A stretch of DNA of 64,000 bases from Ailanthus altissimus (lineage: Eukaryota; Streptophyta; Magnoliopsida; Sapindales; Simaroubaceae). Positions 36,348 through 48,700 of this stretch are shown here, piece after piece (positions within the stretch are counted from its first letter, which is position 1; each line of letters begins with the position of its first letter). Below the pieces are notes generated by a model. It saw only the letters and a program-made list of their open reading frames with translations. It ran no database searches and was not told where the DNA came from. The position numbers were made by a program, and so were the translations under genes. Location: positions 29,110,501 through 29,174,500 of the forward strand of contig OX327690.1 of the NCBI GenBank assembly GCA_946807835.1. Direction: 5' to 3'.

Positions 36348-36379
36348 ACACGTGTCAGATGGCTCCCGTTAACACGTGT
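36348..36379. promoter_or_regulatory. Pair of ACACGTGT G-box elements
   Basis: Two perfect 8-bp palindromes ACACGTGT stand at 36,348-36,355 and 36,372-36,379, with starts exactly 24 bp apart. CACGTG cores with ACGTG context are bound by bZIP and bHLH factors (ABRE/G-box type). They lie about 1.15 kb upstream of the At1g61900-like start codon and downstream of the 37.6-kb gene, so the former is the more likely target. Function is inferred. Confidence 0.4.
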
Positions 36380-36399
36380 AAGGTTGTCTGAAACTAGCG

Positions 36400-37570
36400 C
36401 AAGTGCGCATGACTTGTGTGACAGACAGACAGACAGGCTGTTCTTTAAATTTTTTTTTTTTTGAGGTACTTTTGTATTTTTGTTTGGTTTTGGAAATTCA
36501 ATTTATTTTTTTCTTTTTAATTTTTTTTTCTCTGGTGCTTGCATGTCCAGGAATTTCTTGCTCAAAAAATTTTGATTTCAAAAGTATTCCTTTCTCATTA
36601 TTCACCATTTTTATTACCATGTTTTTGTATGATAAATTGATTGTAAAGACTATAAGAAAATTATTACTTTTGAAATAAACTAAGAATTATGGGTGAGGAA
36701 TTGAGAAATTGAGCTGGGTTCTTAAATGTTAAGCAAGTTTTCCATATGGTCTTTTTATTAAATGATCAAGATCAATGAATGTGACCTCAAACACTGTATT
36801 ACATAGGGTTATTGACTGGATAGATTCTCCATTTCAAACCAAAAAAAATTTTGTTTTCTAAATTTGACTTATTATCTAAATTTATCTCTTTTATTTTAAA
36901 ATATTTAATTTTATTCTAATTCATTAGGTTATTACTATTTAAATTAAATGATTAAAGAGTAAAATTATAACTCAATAAAAAAAATACACTTAACTATATA
37001 TTAAATAATTATTGGTTATTAATTAAATAAAAAATCTTCACCATTGTAACTTTTATTGACAAAAATAATAAAAATTTATATTATTAAATTTATTTTTTTA
37101 TTTATATAATAATATAATCATTTTTAATTTTAACAAATTTAAAAAATGGGCCAACAAATCTTATTGCATCGCAATTCTTCGGCCTAACAATATCTTAGGC
37201 CCACTGCCACTTTGTTTTTTTTTAAAAAAAATTTGACTTTCTTCTGTTCTGATTTGTGTTTGTTAACGAGATAACAACAAACTAATGATCATTGGTTAAA
37301 TTATGAAAATACAGTAGGTAAGATTTTGGTATATATTCGTAATATATATTAAGTTATGGCTCTATCTTTGCTTAAAGAAATAAGGAATCAAGCTTCTTGA
37401 ACGAGTCCTATTTCAACTAGTTACATATATTTACATTAGATATTTTCTAGCTAGACTTAATAATATAATTATTAAATTTACAGAAATAAATTATATAATT
37501 TACAATAAAAATGTGACACAAATTGAAGAGACATATGAACACCAACATCATCATCATCAACAGCAAGAAC
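36400..37570. other. AT-rich intergenic DNA and probable 3' UTR
   Basis: Includes a short GACA repeat (36,420-36,437). The part next to 37,571 is probably the 3' untranslated region of the 143-aa gene. No other gene seen. Confidence 0.3.
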
Positions 37571-38002
37571 TCAATTCACCTCCGGGATGCTTTGTAGGAC
37601 CGGCCTCCACGACCGTTGATGGTCAAGCCGACATCGATGATCATGATGATCATCACCATTATTATTGATCAACCTAGCCAAGACTTGCTCTAGAGATAAG
37701 CCCTGCATGTCAATTCTTTGCATCAACTCCTCTAACTCGTTCTTCGAAATCTTTATCTTCACCTCCCTTGTACATGAAGAAGAAGAAGAAGAAGCAAAAC
37801 CAATCTTCTGATCACCAAGCAGCCTTAGCTTCTCAATGTGATGACCATCACTACTACTAACAATTTCATGATGATCATCAACAACAACTCCATCCGTTAC
37901 TTGGTTTCGCATAAGCCGATGATGCTTCGATGTGAAAGACCCCCAATCCTCGCCAGTCCACTCCATCTTTGATGATGATTCACGTCTATTGCAATTTCCC
38001 AT
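37571..38002 (-). CDS. Plant-specific 143-aa protein, probably N-myristoylated
   Basis: A single-exon frame starting MGNCNRRESSSKMEWTGEDW. Gly2 and Cys4 form a standard signal for N-myristoylation and palmitoylation, so it probably sits at the inner face of a membrane. Residues about 75-83 are a serine run encoded by a GAA/TTC triplet repeat. The conserved part is the C-terminal half: TREVKIKISKNELEELMQRI, then DMQGLSLEQVLARLIN, and the ending SWRPVLQSIPEVN. I recall small dicot proteins with the same 'EVKIKI.K.QLEEL' block and 'RPVLQSIPE' ending, but they have no assigned function. The region between has a His/Asp-rich linker (residues about 113-127). Codon use and GC content are clearly above the flanks. 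A long (TA)n tract lies about 100 bases upstream of the start. Confidence 0.8.
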   Translation of the reverse strand: MGNCNRRESSSKMEWTGEDWGSFTSKHHRLMRNQVTDGVVVDDHHEIVSSSDGHHIEKLRLLGDQKIGFASSSSSSCTREVKIKISKNELEELMQRIDMQGLSLEQVLARLINNNGDDHHDHRCRLDHQRSWRPVLQSIPEVN

Positions 38003-38100
38003 TTGGGATTCTCTTTTTTCTGCGAAGAAGAAGAGATATTTTTAGACTTGGTGAAGTTGAATATATTCATATATGTGTATATATATAATATATTCATATA

Positions 38101-38137
<37 letters not shown>

Positions 38138-38160
38138 CTTTGGATACGTTCCAAGAAACA
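38003..38160. repeat. (TA)n microsatellite in the upstream region
   Basis: Interrupted TA/TG tracts from 38,061 to 38,136, the longest about 34 bases at 38,103-38,136. It sits within the probable promoter or leader of the 143-aa gene. Confidence 0.7.
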
Positions 38161-40988
38161 TCATATCACATGTTAGTTGGCAACAATGCAATAAGATCTC
38201 GATTAGGGTTTGGTCTTACGTGGAAAATATATGAGATGAGATTTTGGTTAGTTGACCAAAAATTCCTTAAACAGCTAGCAGGAGTTTAGTTTGATGATGT
38301 CAAAACAACCAAAAAGAAAACTTTGGCTTTGATCGGCTCCCTTAGCCTGATTATCAATTAGCTGTGGCTATTTGAAGCAAAACTATAAGACTTGACATAG
38401 ATTTTTTCTTTTTCTTTTTCCCTTTTTTTTTTCTTTTTTTTTGCTTTTATTTTCAATTAATCTTTGAGTATGAAATGGATTTGCAAAACGGCATCTTTGG
38501 TTAGAAGGTAAGTGTGAACAAATATTATGCAAATCAAATATTTTGACTTTGCCCTTTGATTTTTGTTCTTCACCTTTCCCCGGCCTTTCCCTCATTTCAC
38601 GTGAGCTCTTATCTCTAATTTCTTATTAACCCTTCGATTCCTTTCTCATACATGAACAAATTCTGGTTCAAGTTTCACCACTCAATCTTCATTATCAAAA
38701 ATTTATCTTACATTAATATATATACTCACACACTAATAATTACTAATTAGGTGCATAATATATATGATTCATTGGCCTAACACATAAAGTGTATGCATGA
38801 TACATTTTTACATCAACTATAATATTGTGCTCGTCAATATGTTAAAACATGTTTAATTATCAAATTTAAATGTCATAAAATCATGATAATGAAATGTGGC
38901 AGCGGATGCTTTAACTAATATGAGTTTAAATTGTAATTATATAAACGGGTGAATTCGTATAATTTCAATTTTGATTTAACAATAAAATACACAAAATTTG
39001 AATCTTTGATTTTATATAATCCAATGCTTAAACAATTAATGAGTCGGCATTATTTTTAACTTATTTGTGTCAAAAAAAATAATATCACAAATTTAAATCA
39101 ATATATCCCACTGATATTTAATTTACTTAGTGAGACGGTGACTTTTTTAAATGATAATTTATTTTTTTCTAAAAAATATGAATAATTTTAATCCTACAAA
39201 TTCGATTAATTTTAAGGTTTATCTCATTTTTTTTATAAAGTTAGTTATAATACCTTTTTTTATTGTTTTTATTTTTATTTTTTTTAACAAATCGTCTCTG
39301 TTCCATCGAAGTTTATCTTTAAAAATAGAAAATAAAATATCATATAGTAAAGTAAATTGTCATATGAAATATATATGTTGATGAGCCATGAGTTTATTAT
39401 ATGTTCATCATTGTTTTTGGCTAAATTGTGCCTTTACCTTCAATTCGACGTTGGAATATTATCGATTGTAAGTTATCATTATTCATTAATCCTACGTAAG
39501 TGCATGCAATTTGGTCGTAATAATTAACTTGTAACCATGAACATAGATCATATGATTTTTCTTCACGAGAACGTTAGCATCAAAAATATATTAGCCCACT
39601 GAAATATTATGAATTTCGTAGTCGAAGCCCACTGAAAATATTATGTGATCAGTGAGAGGTGACGGAGAATATTAACCAAGGTGGCAGAAAAACTAAAGAG
39701 TGATGAAAGCAATAATTAAGAAGATCGATAGTCAGAATTCGTAGTTTGAAATATGCGAGCTTAAGCTATCTATTTTTATCACAACATAACAAGAAATTGA
39801 AACTAATATTACACGCTACAACGAAACTTGCAAGCATTTAGGTGTCCCAATTGTTAATCAATTATCAAAGAGAATGATGTTTTAATTCTTGATAGACTTG
39901 ATAATTACTAAAAACATTCTTATTTTTCAAAAAATATTAAACACGTCCTTACCGTTATGACGTTCTTTATAATCAATGAAGTAAAAGACGATCACATTTG
40001 CTAGTTTTACCTCTTCAATTACTAGAAACTTCTATGTTCAAAAGTCTTAAAAAGTGAAAAATATCTAAACAATAACGTTATATAGTTTTAAAAAATAATA
40101 TATTTTTTTTGAACTATTTTCAAATTATATAACGTGGTTTAAATTGTGTTCATGTGATGTGGATTGATTTACTTAGTAAATTTTTTTAAATTAATAGAAA
40201 ATAAGTACTCTAATTACTTAAGTTAACCCTTGGTAATTATATAGGGTCATATTAACAATCTAAGGCAAAATTGCAGTCAATGCCGTATTTGAGGGTGATT
40301 TTGATTTCATATAAATATGTATATGATTGAAAATAATAAATACCATAGTTTTGCAGGCTGTAAAAAGAAAACTTACATGGTCACCAGCAAAATACGTAAG
40401 TGATATATATTCTTTAACTAGAATCACCGGTTCTTTTTTATTTATTATTTCTTTCTCTATCTCCGAGTGCATTATTTTTTACTTGTTCAAACATTATTTG
40501 TGAGCCACAAATCTAGCTACCATCGACATATAACCAGTCAATAAAATTAAATTCCTGATTATAACTCTTGAATTGAATACAAAGAGCCAAATTTCGCGAA
40601 GAGAACTTTCTTCTACTAGTCAATTGACATTACCAATTTAATCTAGCGAAGAAAGGATAAGCTTCAACTCAAGAGTTCATTTTAGCATTAATTATAAAAT
40701 AGAAGTCTCTTTTTTTTTAAATGTTTTAAATCGAAAACAAAAATCATTTTTAATGGTCTATAAGTATTTAAGAAAATATTTCATGTGTTCTTAAGAGTCT
40801 TGATTATTATTAACTAGTTAGTTATAGTTATATGGTGTCAATTAATTCAAGATTTATATGGTAGGTTAAGATTTCAAACTTCACTTACACCGTGTTTGTG
40901 AAGAATCTGAATTGTTGCATCAATGGACCTCTTTCATTTTCAACTCTATGCTATTTTTTTTTTGTGCGAATTTTATTCTTTTATTCAT
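38161..40988. other. AT-rich intergenic DNA
   Basis: No gene supported. A TTT/TTC-rich tract at 38,402-38,450 and a CACGTGA site at 38,599 are the only marked features. A phrase 'agcccactgaaa...tattatg' occurs twice (39,592 and 39,626). Confidence 0.3.
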
Positions 40989-41276
40989 TATTAAAATTTA
41001 TCTTTAATATTAATATTAGACATTTTTTTATCAATTTAAATTTTTAAATTGAATGATAAACTAATATAGTATCAAAGTTAATGTCTTGAGTTTGAACCCT
41101 GTGTCTTTATTTTTAATTAATTTCTTAATTTTTAATCTCCAAAACGGGAGATCCACTTAATTCAAATTTATTCAAATTTACGTTTCAAATAGGGGAGCTG
41201 TTAAAACTTGTTTTTACTACTAATATTAAGCTTTCACCTATTAACTTAAATTTTTAAATTGAGTGATAAACTAATA
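40989..41276 (+). mobile_element. TRIM (tiny LTR retrotransposon), 288 bp
   Basis: Two direct repeats of 78 bp each (40,989-41,066 and 41,199-41,276) share the ending 'aaatttttaaattgagtgataaactaata' up to small changes. A primer-binding site follows the left repeat (TAGTATCAAAGT, 41,067-41,078, against the standard TGGTATCAGAGC). A purine tract (AAATAGGGGAG) precedes the right repeat. Flanking bases TTCAT and TTCAC match at four of five positions, consistent with a target duplication. There is no coding sequence, as expected for a TRIM moved by another element's enzymes. The LTRs differ considerably, so the insertion is old. Confidence 0.75.
41067..41078 (+). other. Primer-binding site of the TRIM
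   Basis: TAGTATCAAAGT directly abuts the left repeat and differs from the initiator tRNA-Met complement at two positions, both G-to-A. Confidence 0.65.
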
Positions 41277-41807
41277 TTCACAAACCTCTTAAAATTATAA
41301 ATTATTCTAAAATTAGACAATTTTGTTCCTATAAAAAATTTTAAGGGTCCTTGTGCATTTTAAAATTAATCTGAATATATTTTAAATAACATTATTTAAT
41401 TAGATTTTGTATAATTTAAAAATGATACAAGATTGAGACAAGCAATACAAAAGGCAGTTATGACAAAATTAAATATTGAAAAAATTCACGATCTTGCATA
41501 TTGACACCAAGATTTGTTGTTCAAAGAAGTTGAGATGCATATAAACCATAAACCATCTGTTGGCAAGCCAACTAAAAAAGATTTTGGTTCATATCTCATA
41601 ACCCATATGAGTACCATCCCATTTAATAAATTAAAGCAATAGCTAGAACATCGATCAAACCCTAATTTCATTAAGTCGAATAGTTGCACAAAAATAAAAT
41701 CCCCATGTGTTTAGTTTGATTCAACTACTTGATTGTCTAGTGCGGTGAATTGAATGACTAATATTGGAGCGTTAAATGGGCTAAAAATTAAAATCTTATA
41801 TATATAT

Positions 41808-41832
41808 AACCAATCTAGCAACCATATGTGAA

Positions 41833-41872
<40 letters not shown>

Positions 41873-41897
41873 TTCACATATGGTTGCTAGATTGGTT
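41808..41897. repeat. 90-bp palindrome with 27-bp perfect arms
   Basis: Bases 41,808-41,834 are the exact reverse complement of 41,871-41,897. The arms begin AACCAATCTAGCAACC and enclose a (TA)n core with a few interruptions. It can fold into a long hairpin on either strand. It may be a small fold-back transposon or a palindrome created by inverted duplication at an AT repeat. No target duplication is visible. Confidence 0.9.
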
Positions 41898-43428
41898 GGG
41901 TTGGTATGCCTTATTAATATTCAACAATCAACAAAGTGAGAGTTTGTATTGTAATATTTGATATATAATTACCCCAATCAATATATATTAGTTAGTAAAC
42001 AAGAAAATTTCTTAACAAAAAATAAAAAAGAAAAGAAAAATGGCCAATATATATTTATATATAATAAAGTTTGATTTCAATGAGTTGGGTTTTTGAATTT
42101 TCAACAATATTATAATTATGATGATTAATTGAAATGGATGTGCATTCAATGCCGGTGTAAGTGGTAATATTGTACTCAAATGCAAATTATGTACAACTTT
42201 TTTTTTCAGGTGAAATAGTGTTTGAATACCAGTAAGTAAGGCATATATATAGTAGAAACTTAATAAATTAATATTTTTGGGACAAAGAGATATATAATAA
42301 TTAAGCGAATATTAATTAATTAAGTAATAAATTATTATTTTATAAAGATATTTCTTTTTAAAAAAAATATTGTATCTAATATTCTTTTATTGTAATTAAA
42401 CGAAATAATTTGAATCTACCTTTCTTAATAGTTTCATAAATTTTGCTTGTTGAGAATTATTATTCTATTATAAAGTTTATCTTGAGCAAATAAGCACTAA
42501 AAAATATAGAATATCGAGTAATTTCTTATTGCAATGTGAGAATTCTACATTATAAGCTCTTTTTATATTATGAAAAATTAAAGATGAGATTCAAGTCACC
42601 ATAAATATATTTTTAAAGAAAAAATCATGGATATATATTTTTCAAAAGCCTTTTAGATATTATTATATTGATTTACTTGCAAATTAATTTATGTAATAAG
42701 CGGGTCATATGTGAAGCTATAAGAATTTTTTTATAATGTATTATCTTATAAATTTATCATTATTAATTAGCATGTTGAACTTAAATCAAGTGAAATAAAA
42801 AATATACTATTTAATCGAGGTTATCAATTTCTTGAGTTTTTAATATGTATATATATATATATAGGAGTAATGATATGCTTATATAAGTGGGATACAAATT
42901 GAGACGACATTTGATGTGTCTATTGTTGATTAATATTGATTAGTATTGTATAACTATCGTATTAATAAAAAATAAAAACTCTATATGCCAATTGTGTAAG
43001 TGTAACACTACTCGTATAATGCACATCTAATAGCTCAATTGTAATCAAACGTGCGTAACTAATATATTATAACCAATGCATATTTGAAATGTAATACGAG
43101 TCATTAAATGTGTATTGATTTAATGAAACATGTCAAAAATATGGTGCCATGGATCTTGTCCCATTTATGTGTGTGTGAAAATTGTTAATTCAATCTTTAA
43201 AATTTTATTGAATTACTCAATAAATTCTTATATATATTTTTTAATATCTCTACTAGTCTTTATTGTTGAAAAAATAATATTCAATTGTACACTTTTTTAG
43301 GCCAATAAAATAAATTGATATATATATATATAATTATGACAAATAATTGTATATTTAATCAAATTTATTTTATTATCTCTAAAAAAATACATTCTAGATG
43401 TTTTTATATAAGTATGGATTAATCAAAG
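41898..43428. other. AT-rich intergenic DNA
   Basis: No supported gene. Contains (TA)n tracts near 42,846-42,862 and 43,317-43,331. Confidence 0.3.
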
Positions 43429-43685
43429 TGTTGTGGGGTGGAAGCAATTCACATAAGTATGATTAATGCAACAAATAATGGAGAAACTATAATAGAGAAA
43501 TAATGTTAGAAGAAAGAATACAAATAATTTACGTAGTTCGACAATTGTCTACGTTTACAGTAAATTAAAATATTATTTTTTATTATTGAATCATAAAGCA
43601 CTTATAAAAGTATACTCTTACAAGTATTACAAAGTTCACAAAAAAAAATTTCTCTAAAAAGAATTATAATAATTATTCTTTCAAT
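43429..43685 (-). repeat. Truncated Copia LTR
   Basis: Starts TGTTGTGGGGTGGAAGCA and follows the 5' LTR of the large Copia element (26,831 onward) through 'aatttacgtagttc', 'ctacgtttacag', 'ttattattgaatc' and 'ttataaaagtatac'. Similarity fades at about 43,685, where simple repeats begin. Only the first third of the LTR is present. Confidence 0.75.
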
Positions 43686-43689
43686 TACT

Positions 43690-43740
43690 TTTTATATATA
43701 TATATATATTTATGTTATGATGCTGTTTTTCAAGCCAAGA

Positions 43741-43796
<56 letters not shown>

Positions 43797-43823
43797 GGGG
43801 GGGGGGGGGGGGGGGGGGGGGGG
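43690..43823. repeat. Compound microsatellite (TA)n(TG)n with a run of 28 G
   Basis: An interrupted AT tract (43,690-43,710) is followed by (TA)n at 43,746-43,782, TG repeats at 43,783-43,795 and 28 consecutive G at 43,796-43,823. The G run is very unusual in this AT-rich DNA. Confidence 0.95.
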
Positions 43824-45720
43824 CGATGGAAGGATGTGTATATGTATATGTATATGAAGAAGTAGGAGCAATGACACTTTTTTTATTTACACTATTTAAT
43901 AAATTGTAGTTATAAATTGATGACACATGAATTAAAATATAAACTTTACATTCTAATTATCTATAAAATTCATTTATACTTTTCATTCTAATTATATTTA
44001 CAGTGAAGCCCTTCTCTTATAATAAATTGTGAAAGAGGTGTGGTGCAATTTATTTAAGCTGTTGCGATAGAAACCTTCAAGTAGTAATGACAACCTTTAA
44101 AGAATTGTAAATAACTTCAGCTTCAAAATTTGGCACCTCATAACGCTCCCTTATTTACTGCTTTGTTTGTGATAAATTCGGCAAACAGACCAGGTTTTCA
44201 ATAGTTTGTAGATCTAGGTTTATTCTATTAAATTGGTACAAGTTGGCTAATAAATCCTGTAAAATTTAACGAATGGATTTTTTTTCTGTTACTTCTCTGT
44301 CATTTTGTAATTTTACTATTTTAAAAAAATTAATAAATATTAATAACACTTTTTTTAGAAGAATAATTATTTATTATTTTTAAGAAAATGATACCAAAAA
44401 AATAAATTTTATGCGGTCTTGAAAAGTTTATGTGTCAACCCTCAAAGGGTTTATGTGATTGAAGACCTTAGGCCAAGTACACTCTTTTATGGGCAAAACT
44501 CTAGAATGCTCGTGTGATCAATCTTCTTGTGGACTATGCCTTCAGAGGGATTGGGGTTGAGCCAGAATTCTAAATAAAAACAAATATTAATAGTTGCTAA
44601 AGAAATTTAAAATTATAAAAAAGTAAAATCGACAAAAAATTAACTAATAACCTCCATAGAAAGTAAAAATACACCAAGCTTTTCTTTCATATTATACAAT
44701 TATAATTTATTAGAGGACTATTTGTGATGCTTGGGTATATATATTTTCTTTTTAATGCTTTCGATTTAACATTTTGAACCATGTATATTATGCATTAAAC
44801 AAAAAAATTAACATTTTGCTAAGAAATAGGTACCAAGAAAACCTATAAAATATGTTTTATATAAAACAATTTCTTATAAACACCCTAAAAGCACTTTCAA
44901 TCTATCTTCTCTTACAATTTGTTAGATAAAATCTTATGTATAATAACAATAATAATAATAATTTAGTGAATGATATATTAGTCACATTAGGAAAAAAAAA
45001 ATCTTTTTATTCACCATTTCAAATTTATTCATAATGTGTTTTATAGCTGCATTACGTATGGCCATCAAAATATGTTTGATATCAATAATAAATATGTTTA
45101 GAAGAACATTTTATATTAATATAGTTATTATTCCGTATATGTGTGTTCTTTAGGTTAAAAAATATATGAAATAAAAAATTTCGGTCACTAAATATCAAAA
45201 TTGTAATTGCATCCCTATTTTTTTTACTCTTTTTTTATTTAAAATTAAGTCATAACAAATGTCAAACGTATTCACAATCAATCGAAATATAGTTGAAATA
45301 AATTGTATGTTTTTTATATCTTACATGCACTCGTATTTAAAATTTTTTACGTATTAATAAAAATATGTGAAAAAAATCTTAAGCGAGTCTAAGAAAAAAG
45401 GAAAAGACATAAAAAAAAAGGATCTTAGTTGTATCTTTTTCAATGAATAATGATGGAAGAAAATCCATGATTTTAGTTGGCATTTCTTAAGCTGCCTTAG
45501 TAATTCAATGGCACGTCCTTAAGCAAAAAAAAAAAATCGTAAATTGTTTTTTTTTTTTTTCTAAGATACCGAATGAGTACTTTCCAAAAAAAACGTACAT
45601 CTTTTAACATTATAAGCTTTCGCATTCGGACACTCGGTTTGTTACTTCCAGTCCACGCGGCAAACTCTCCGCAAACATAGCGTGTCGTTGTCCTAAAACA
45701 AGCGGTGAGTTGCTATTGTA
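43824..45720. other. Intergenic DNA, upstream region of the coiled-coil gene
   Basis: AT-rich without a supported gene. The block 44,000-44,260 and 44,400-44,575 is less AT-rich and may be old element DNA. The last 150 bases, rising in GC, are the probable promoter and leader of the gene at 45,747. Confidence 0.3.
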
Positions 45721-45750
45721 ATGGCACTCTTGGTTCGTAGAGCAAAATGA
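45721..45750 (+). promoter_or_regulatory. Upstream ORF overlapping the main start by ATGA
   Basis: An ATG at 45,721 opens a nine-codon frame (MALLVRRAK) whose TGA stop overlaps the ATG of the main gene in the string ATGA at 45,747-45,750. If the transcript begins above 45,721, ribosomes finishing this frame would stop exactly on the main start codon. The transcript start is unknown. Confidence 0.5.
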
Positions 45751-48700
45751 ACGTGTCAGTTCGATCCTTTTCTGCGGCAACTCCTCCTCGTCATCATCAC
45801 CGCAAATTTAGGAACCCAGTAGGTTGCAGTTGCCGTTGCCGGAGGTGCAGGACTCCTGGGACGCCGCTGTTGAGCTGGAAGTTTGAGGAGAATGAAAGGG
45901 GACATGGGGGCGGTGGTGCTAGCGGTGCCGTTGCGACGGCGGCGTCTTCAGCCAGGAAGCTGGCTGCTGGGCTCTGGCAGGTGTTTTTGTTGGCCGAGGC
46001 GTCAGATTATTGCGGGGTTAAATATGGATCATGTGATCGGTTAAGGTTTCAGGTATGTGTTTTAGTTGTTTATTTGGATTTGAGTAATTGTGATATTTGG
46101 TTGATGAGAAATGGTGGGAAATGATGCTTTGATTTGTTGTGTTGATGGGCAAACTCTGATCAAATAGCTTTATGTTATTGTGTGTGCATTCTTTTTGGTT
46201 CCTCATTTGCATGCTTATGTGATTGGTGATCATGTGTTTGGATGAATACTGGGAAAATGTAAGAAAAATTTTTAGTAGGTTTTATGCAAATGTATGTATT
46301 GATAAATTGAGGAAGAGTTTTTAATTTTTGAAGGCCATAATTGAATAAACAGGGATATGAAATTCTCGTCGTCAAACAAACAAAGAAAGGTAATGTATAT
46401 AATTCTTAGTTACTTGAACTCTCAAATAATTTCTGCAATCCTCAAGTTTTAGGATCATTATTGCAAACTAGTAGCTTTCTTATTTATACAGAATTTTTTT
46501 CATTATTTGATTGAGTTCTTTTTTTTTTCTGAGTTTGGGAGGATCATAATTTATCCAGAAATTGTAATTCTCTGCTATATAATGCTTAAATGTTTCTGTC
46601 ACTTCTTGCCGGGGATATACCGTTTAATTTTTACAATCTCAATCATTGTCATTCACAGTAATGGCTCTATTGAATTTAAGTGCGTTAAGTTAAAAATGAT
46701 AGCTTCTGTAACAATTTGAAAGTTTTATATCCTTTTTGTGATCCTGCAGCCTCATGCTGGACAGGTAAATGTCATGCTTCCCTCGCATCACAGTGGCAGA
46801 GGATATGATGTAGGAACCAAGGATCTGTTGCGAAGCCCTCAACTTGGTCATATTCAGAGCCATAAGATCCCACATAAGGTATGTCTTTAATAGTTTTGAA
46901 TGAAGATCAACTTGGTCAGATGGGACTTGGGAGGACAGTTATCCTTCGCCAACATACCGAGGACTCACTTGATCAATAGTATATGGAAAGTTGTTTATTC
47001 GAACTTTTGGACCAAATAATTGTATGTCAGTTGTATCGGTACAATGACCAGTAAAGTTGTTAGACAGTCTCTGTAATTCGACTGATGTCAATTTTAGTAT
47101 TGCAGATATCCACAATTAGTATGCTAGTTTTCACTCTTTCGATTTTAGTTATTTAGGTTTAGTACCTAATAGCTAATCCTCAATTAGAGTGATCAGTTTT
47201 CTAGTTCTGATTTTTTTTTTTCCCTTTATGGCATTTGTCTAGCATGGATCTTCTTTGCCATATCCAAACTGGATAATGGAAGGGATTACAAAGTGGGATC
47301 GTAGCTGCTCGAAAACAGCAACTGAGGCCTATTGCCTTTACAGCCACGTGAAACTTCTTGAAGATCAGTTTACTACTTCCTCCGTTGTTTCTGCTCTGCA
47401 AGCAGAGCTAACCCAAGCTCGATTGAGGATTCATGAACTCGAAGATGAGCATCGGTCCAATAAGAAGAAATTTAAAAACTTGATAAGAAAGCTTGGAGAG
47501 GAAAGAAACTCATGGAATAGCGAAGAACACCGTAAAATGCGCGCAATTATTGATGGCTTGAAGGATGAATTAAACAAGGAAAGGAAAAGGCACAAAAAGA
47601 TCAACTTTATCAACTCTAAATTGACTGAGGAGGTGGCTGAGGCTAAGTCATCTGCAAAACAGCTCAAAAAAGACTATGAGGAAGAAAAAATGGCTAGACA
47701 GTTGATGGCGGAAATTTGTAATGAGCTGGCGAAGAAGGTTGGAGAAGATCAGGCCGAACTGGAAGTGTTGAAGAGTGAAACGGAAAGAATCCGTGAAGAC
47801 GTGGAAGAAGAGAGAAACATGTTGCAGCTGGCAGAGATTTGGCGTGAAGAACGTGTCCAGATGAAGCTAGTTGAAGCAAAATTGGCTCTCGAACATAAAT
47901 ATTCTCAGATGAATGAGCTGGTAGCAGAACTTGAATCTTTTCTAAGGCCAACAGCTGCAACTCTGGCTGCGATGGAATTAAGAAAAGCCAAGTTAATCAT
48001 ACAGGCAGTCAAATCAGTGAATATACAAGATAGTAAACAATTTGATTATGTGCCCCCAGGATCAGATAGCATATACTCCATTTTTGAAGAACATAGAGCA
48101 GGTGCTAACGAGAGAGAGACGGAAGCATTAGTCAATTGTAGTCCCCTTTGTGATGCTTCTAACTCTCACGTTGCAAGTCCTGAGGTAAATGATTTTGGTC
48201 ATAACCTTGTGGGAAAGCATTTAAATGACTTTATCGCTAGTCACAACGGTGATAAAGATTATGGAGTTTGGGAATCTGAGAAACATGCTGAGAATTGGGA
48301 TTCAAGATGTTCCCTCGAAGGAAGTGACCACTCTGCTGCTAACAGTGTTACCCTAGGCCAGATTTCTTCAAGGAGCAGAATAATGTGTAATGAGAATGCT
48401 GGTCAGCATTCTTCTGGTACAGATATCATTGCTGTGTGCTCAATCTCTGAAGAACAACTGGGGCACAAGACTTGTTCTGTAGCTGAAATTAGATCATTAG
48501 CCAGTAATGGTGAATTTTCTGGTATAGCATCAGATGAGGGTGATGGCAAGCTTTCAAATGGAATAATTTGCAGCCTGGCAACAACAACTCCGCATACAAA
48601 GCCAGTAGAAGGCGGTCGAAGGCAGTACTTCCCACCAGACATGGGAAATCCACACATAATTCGAGGGATGAAAGGGTCCGTTGAATGGCCACGAGTAACC

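Noticed and set aside
37897..38154. Minus-strand frame overlapping the 143-aa gene start
   Set aside because: Its N-terminus is the TA/TG microsatellite and the rest is an out-of-frame reading of the real gene.
43681..43926. Minus-strand frame with a poly-proline tract
   Set aside because: The prolines come from the 28-G run and the Ile-Tyr repeats from (TA)n; it is a simple-repeat translation.
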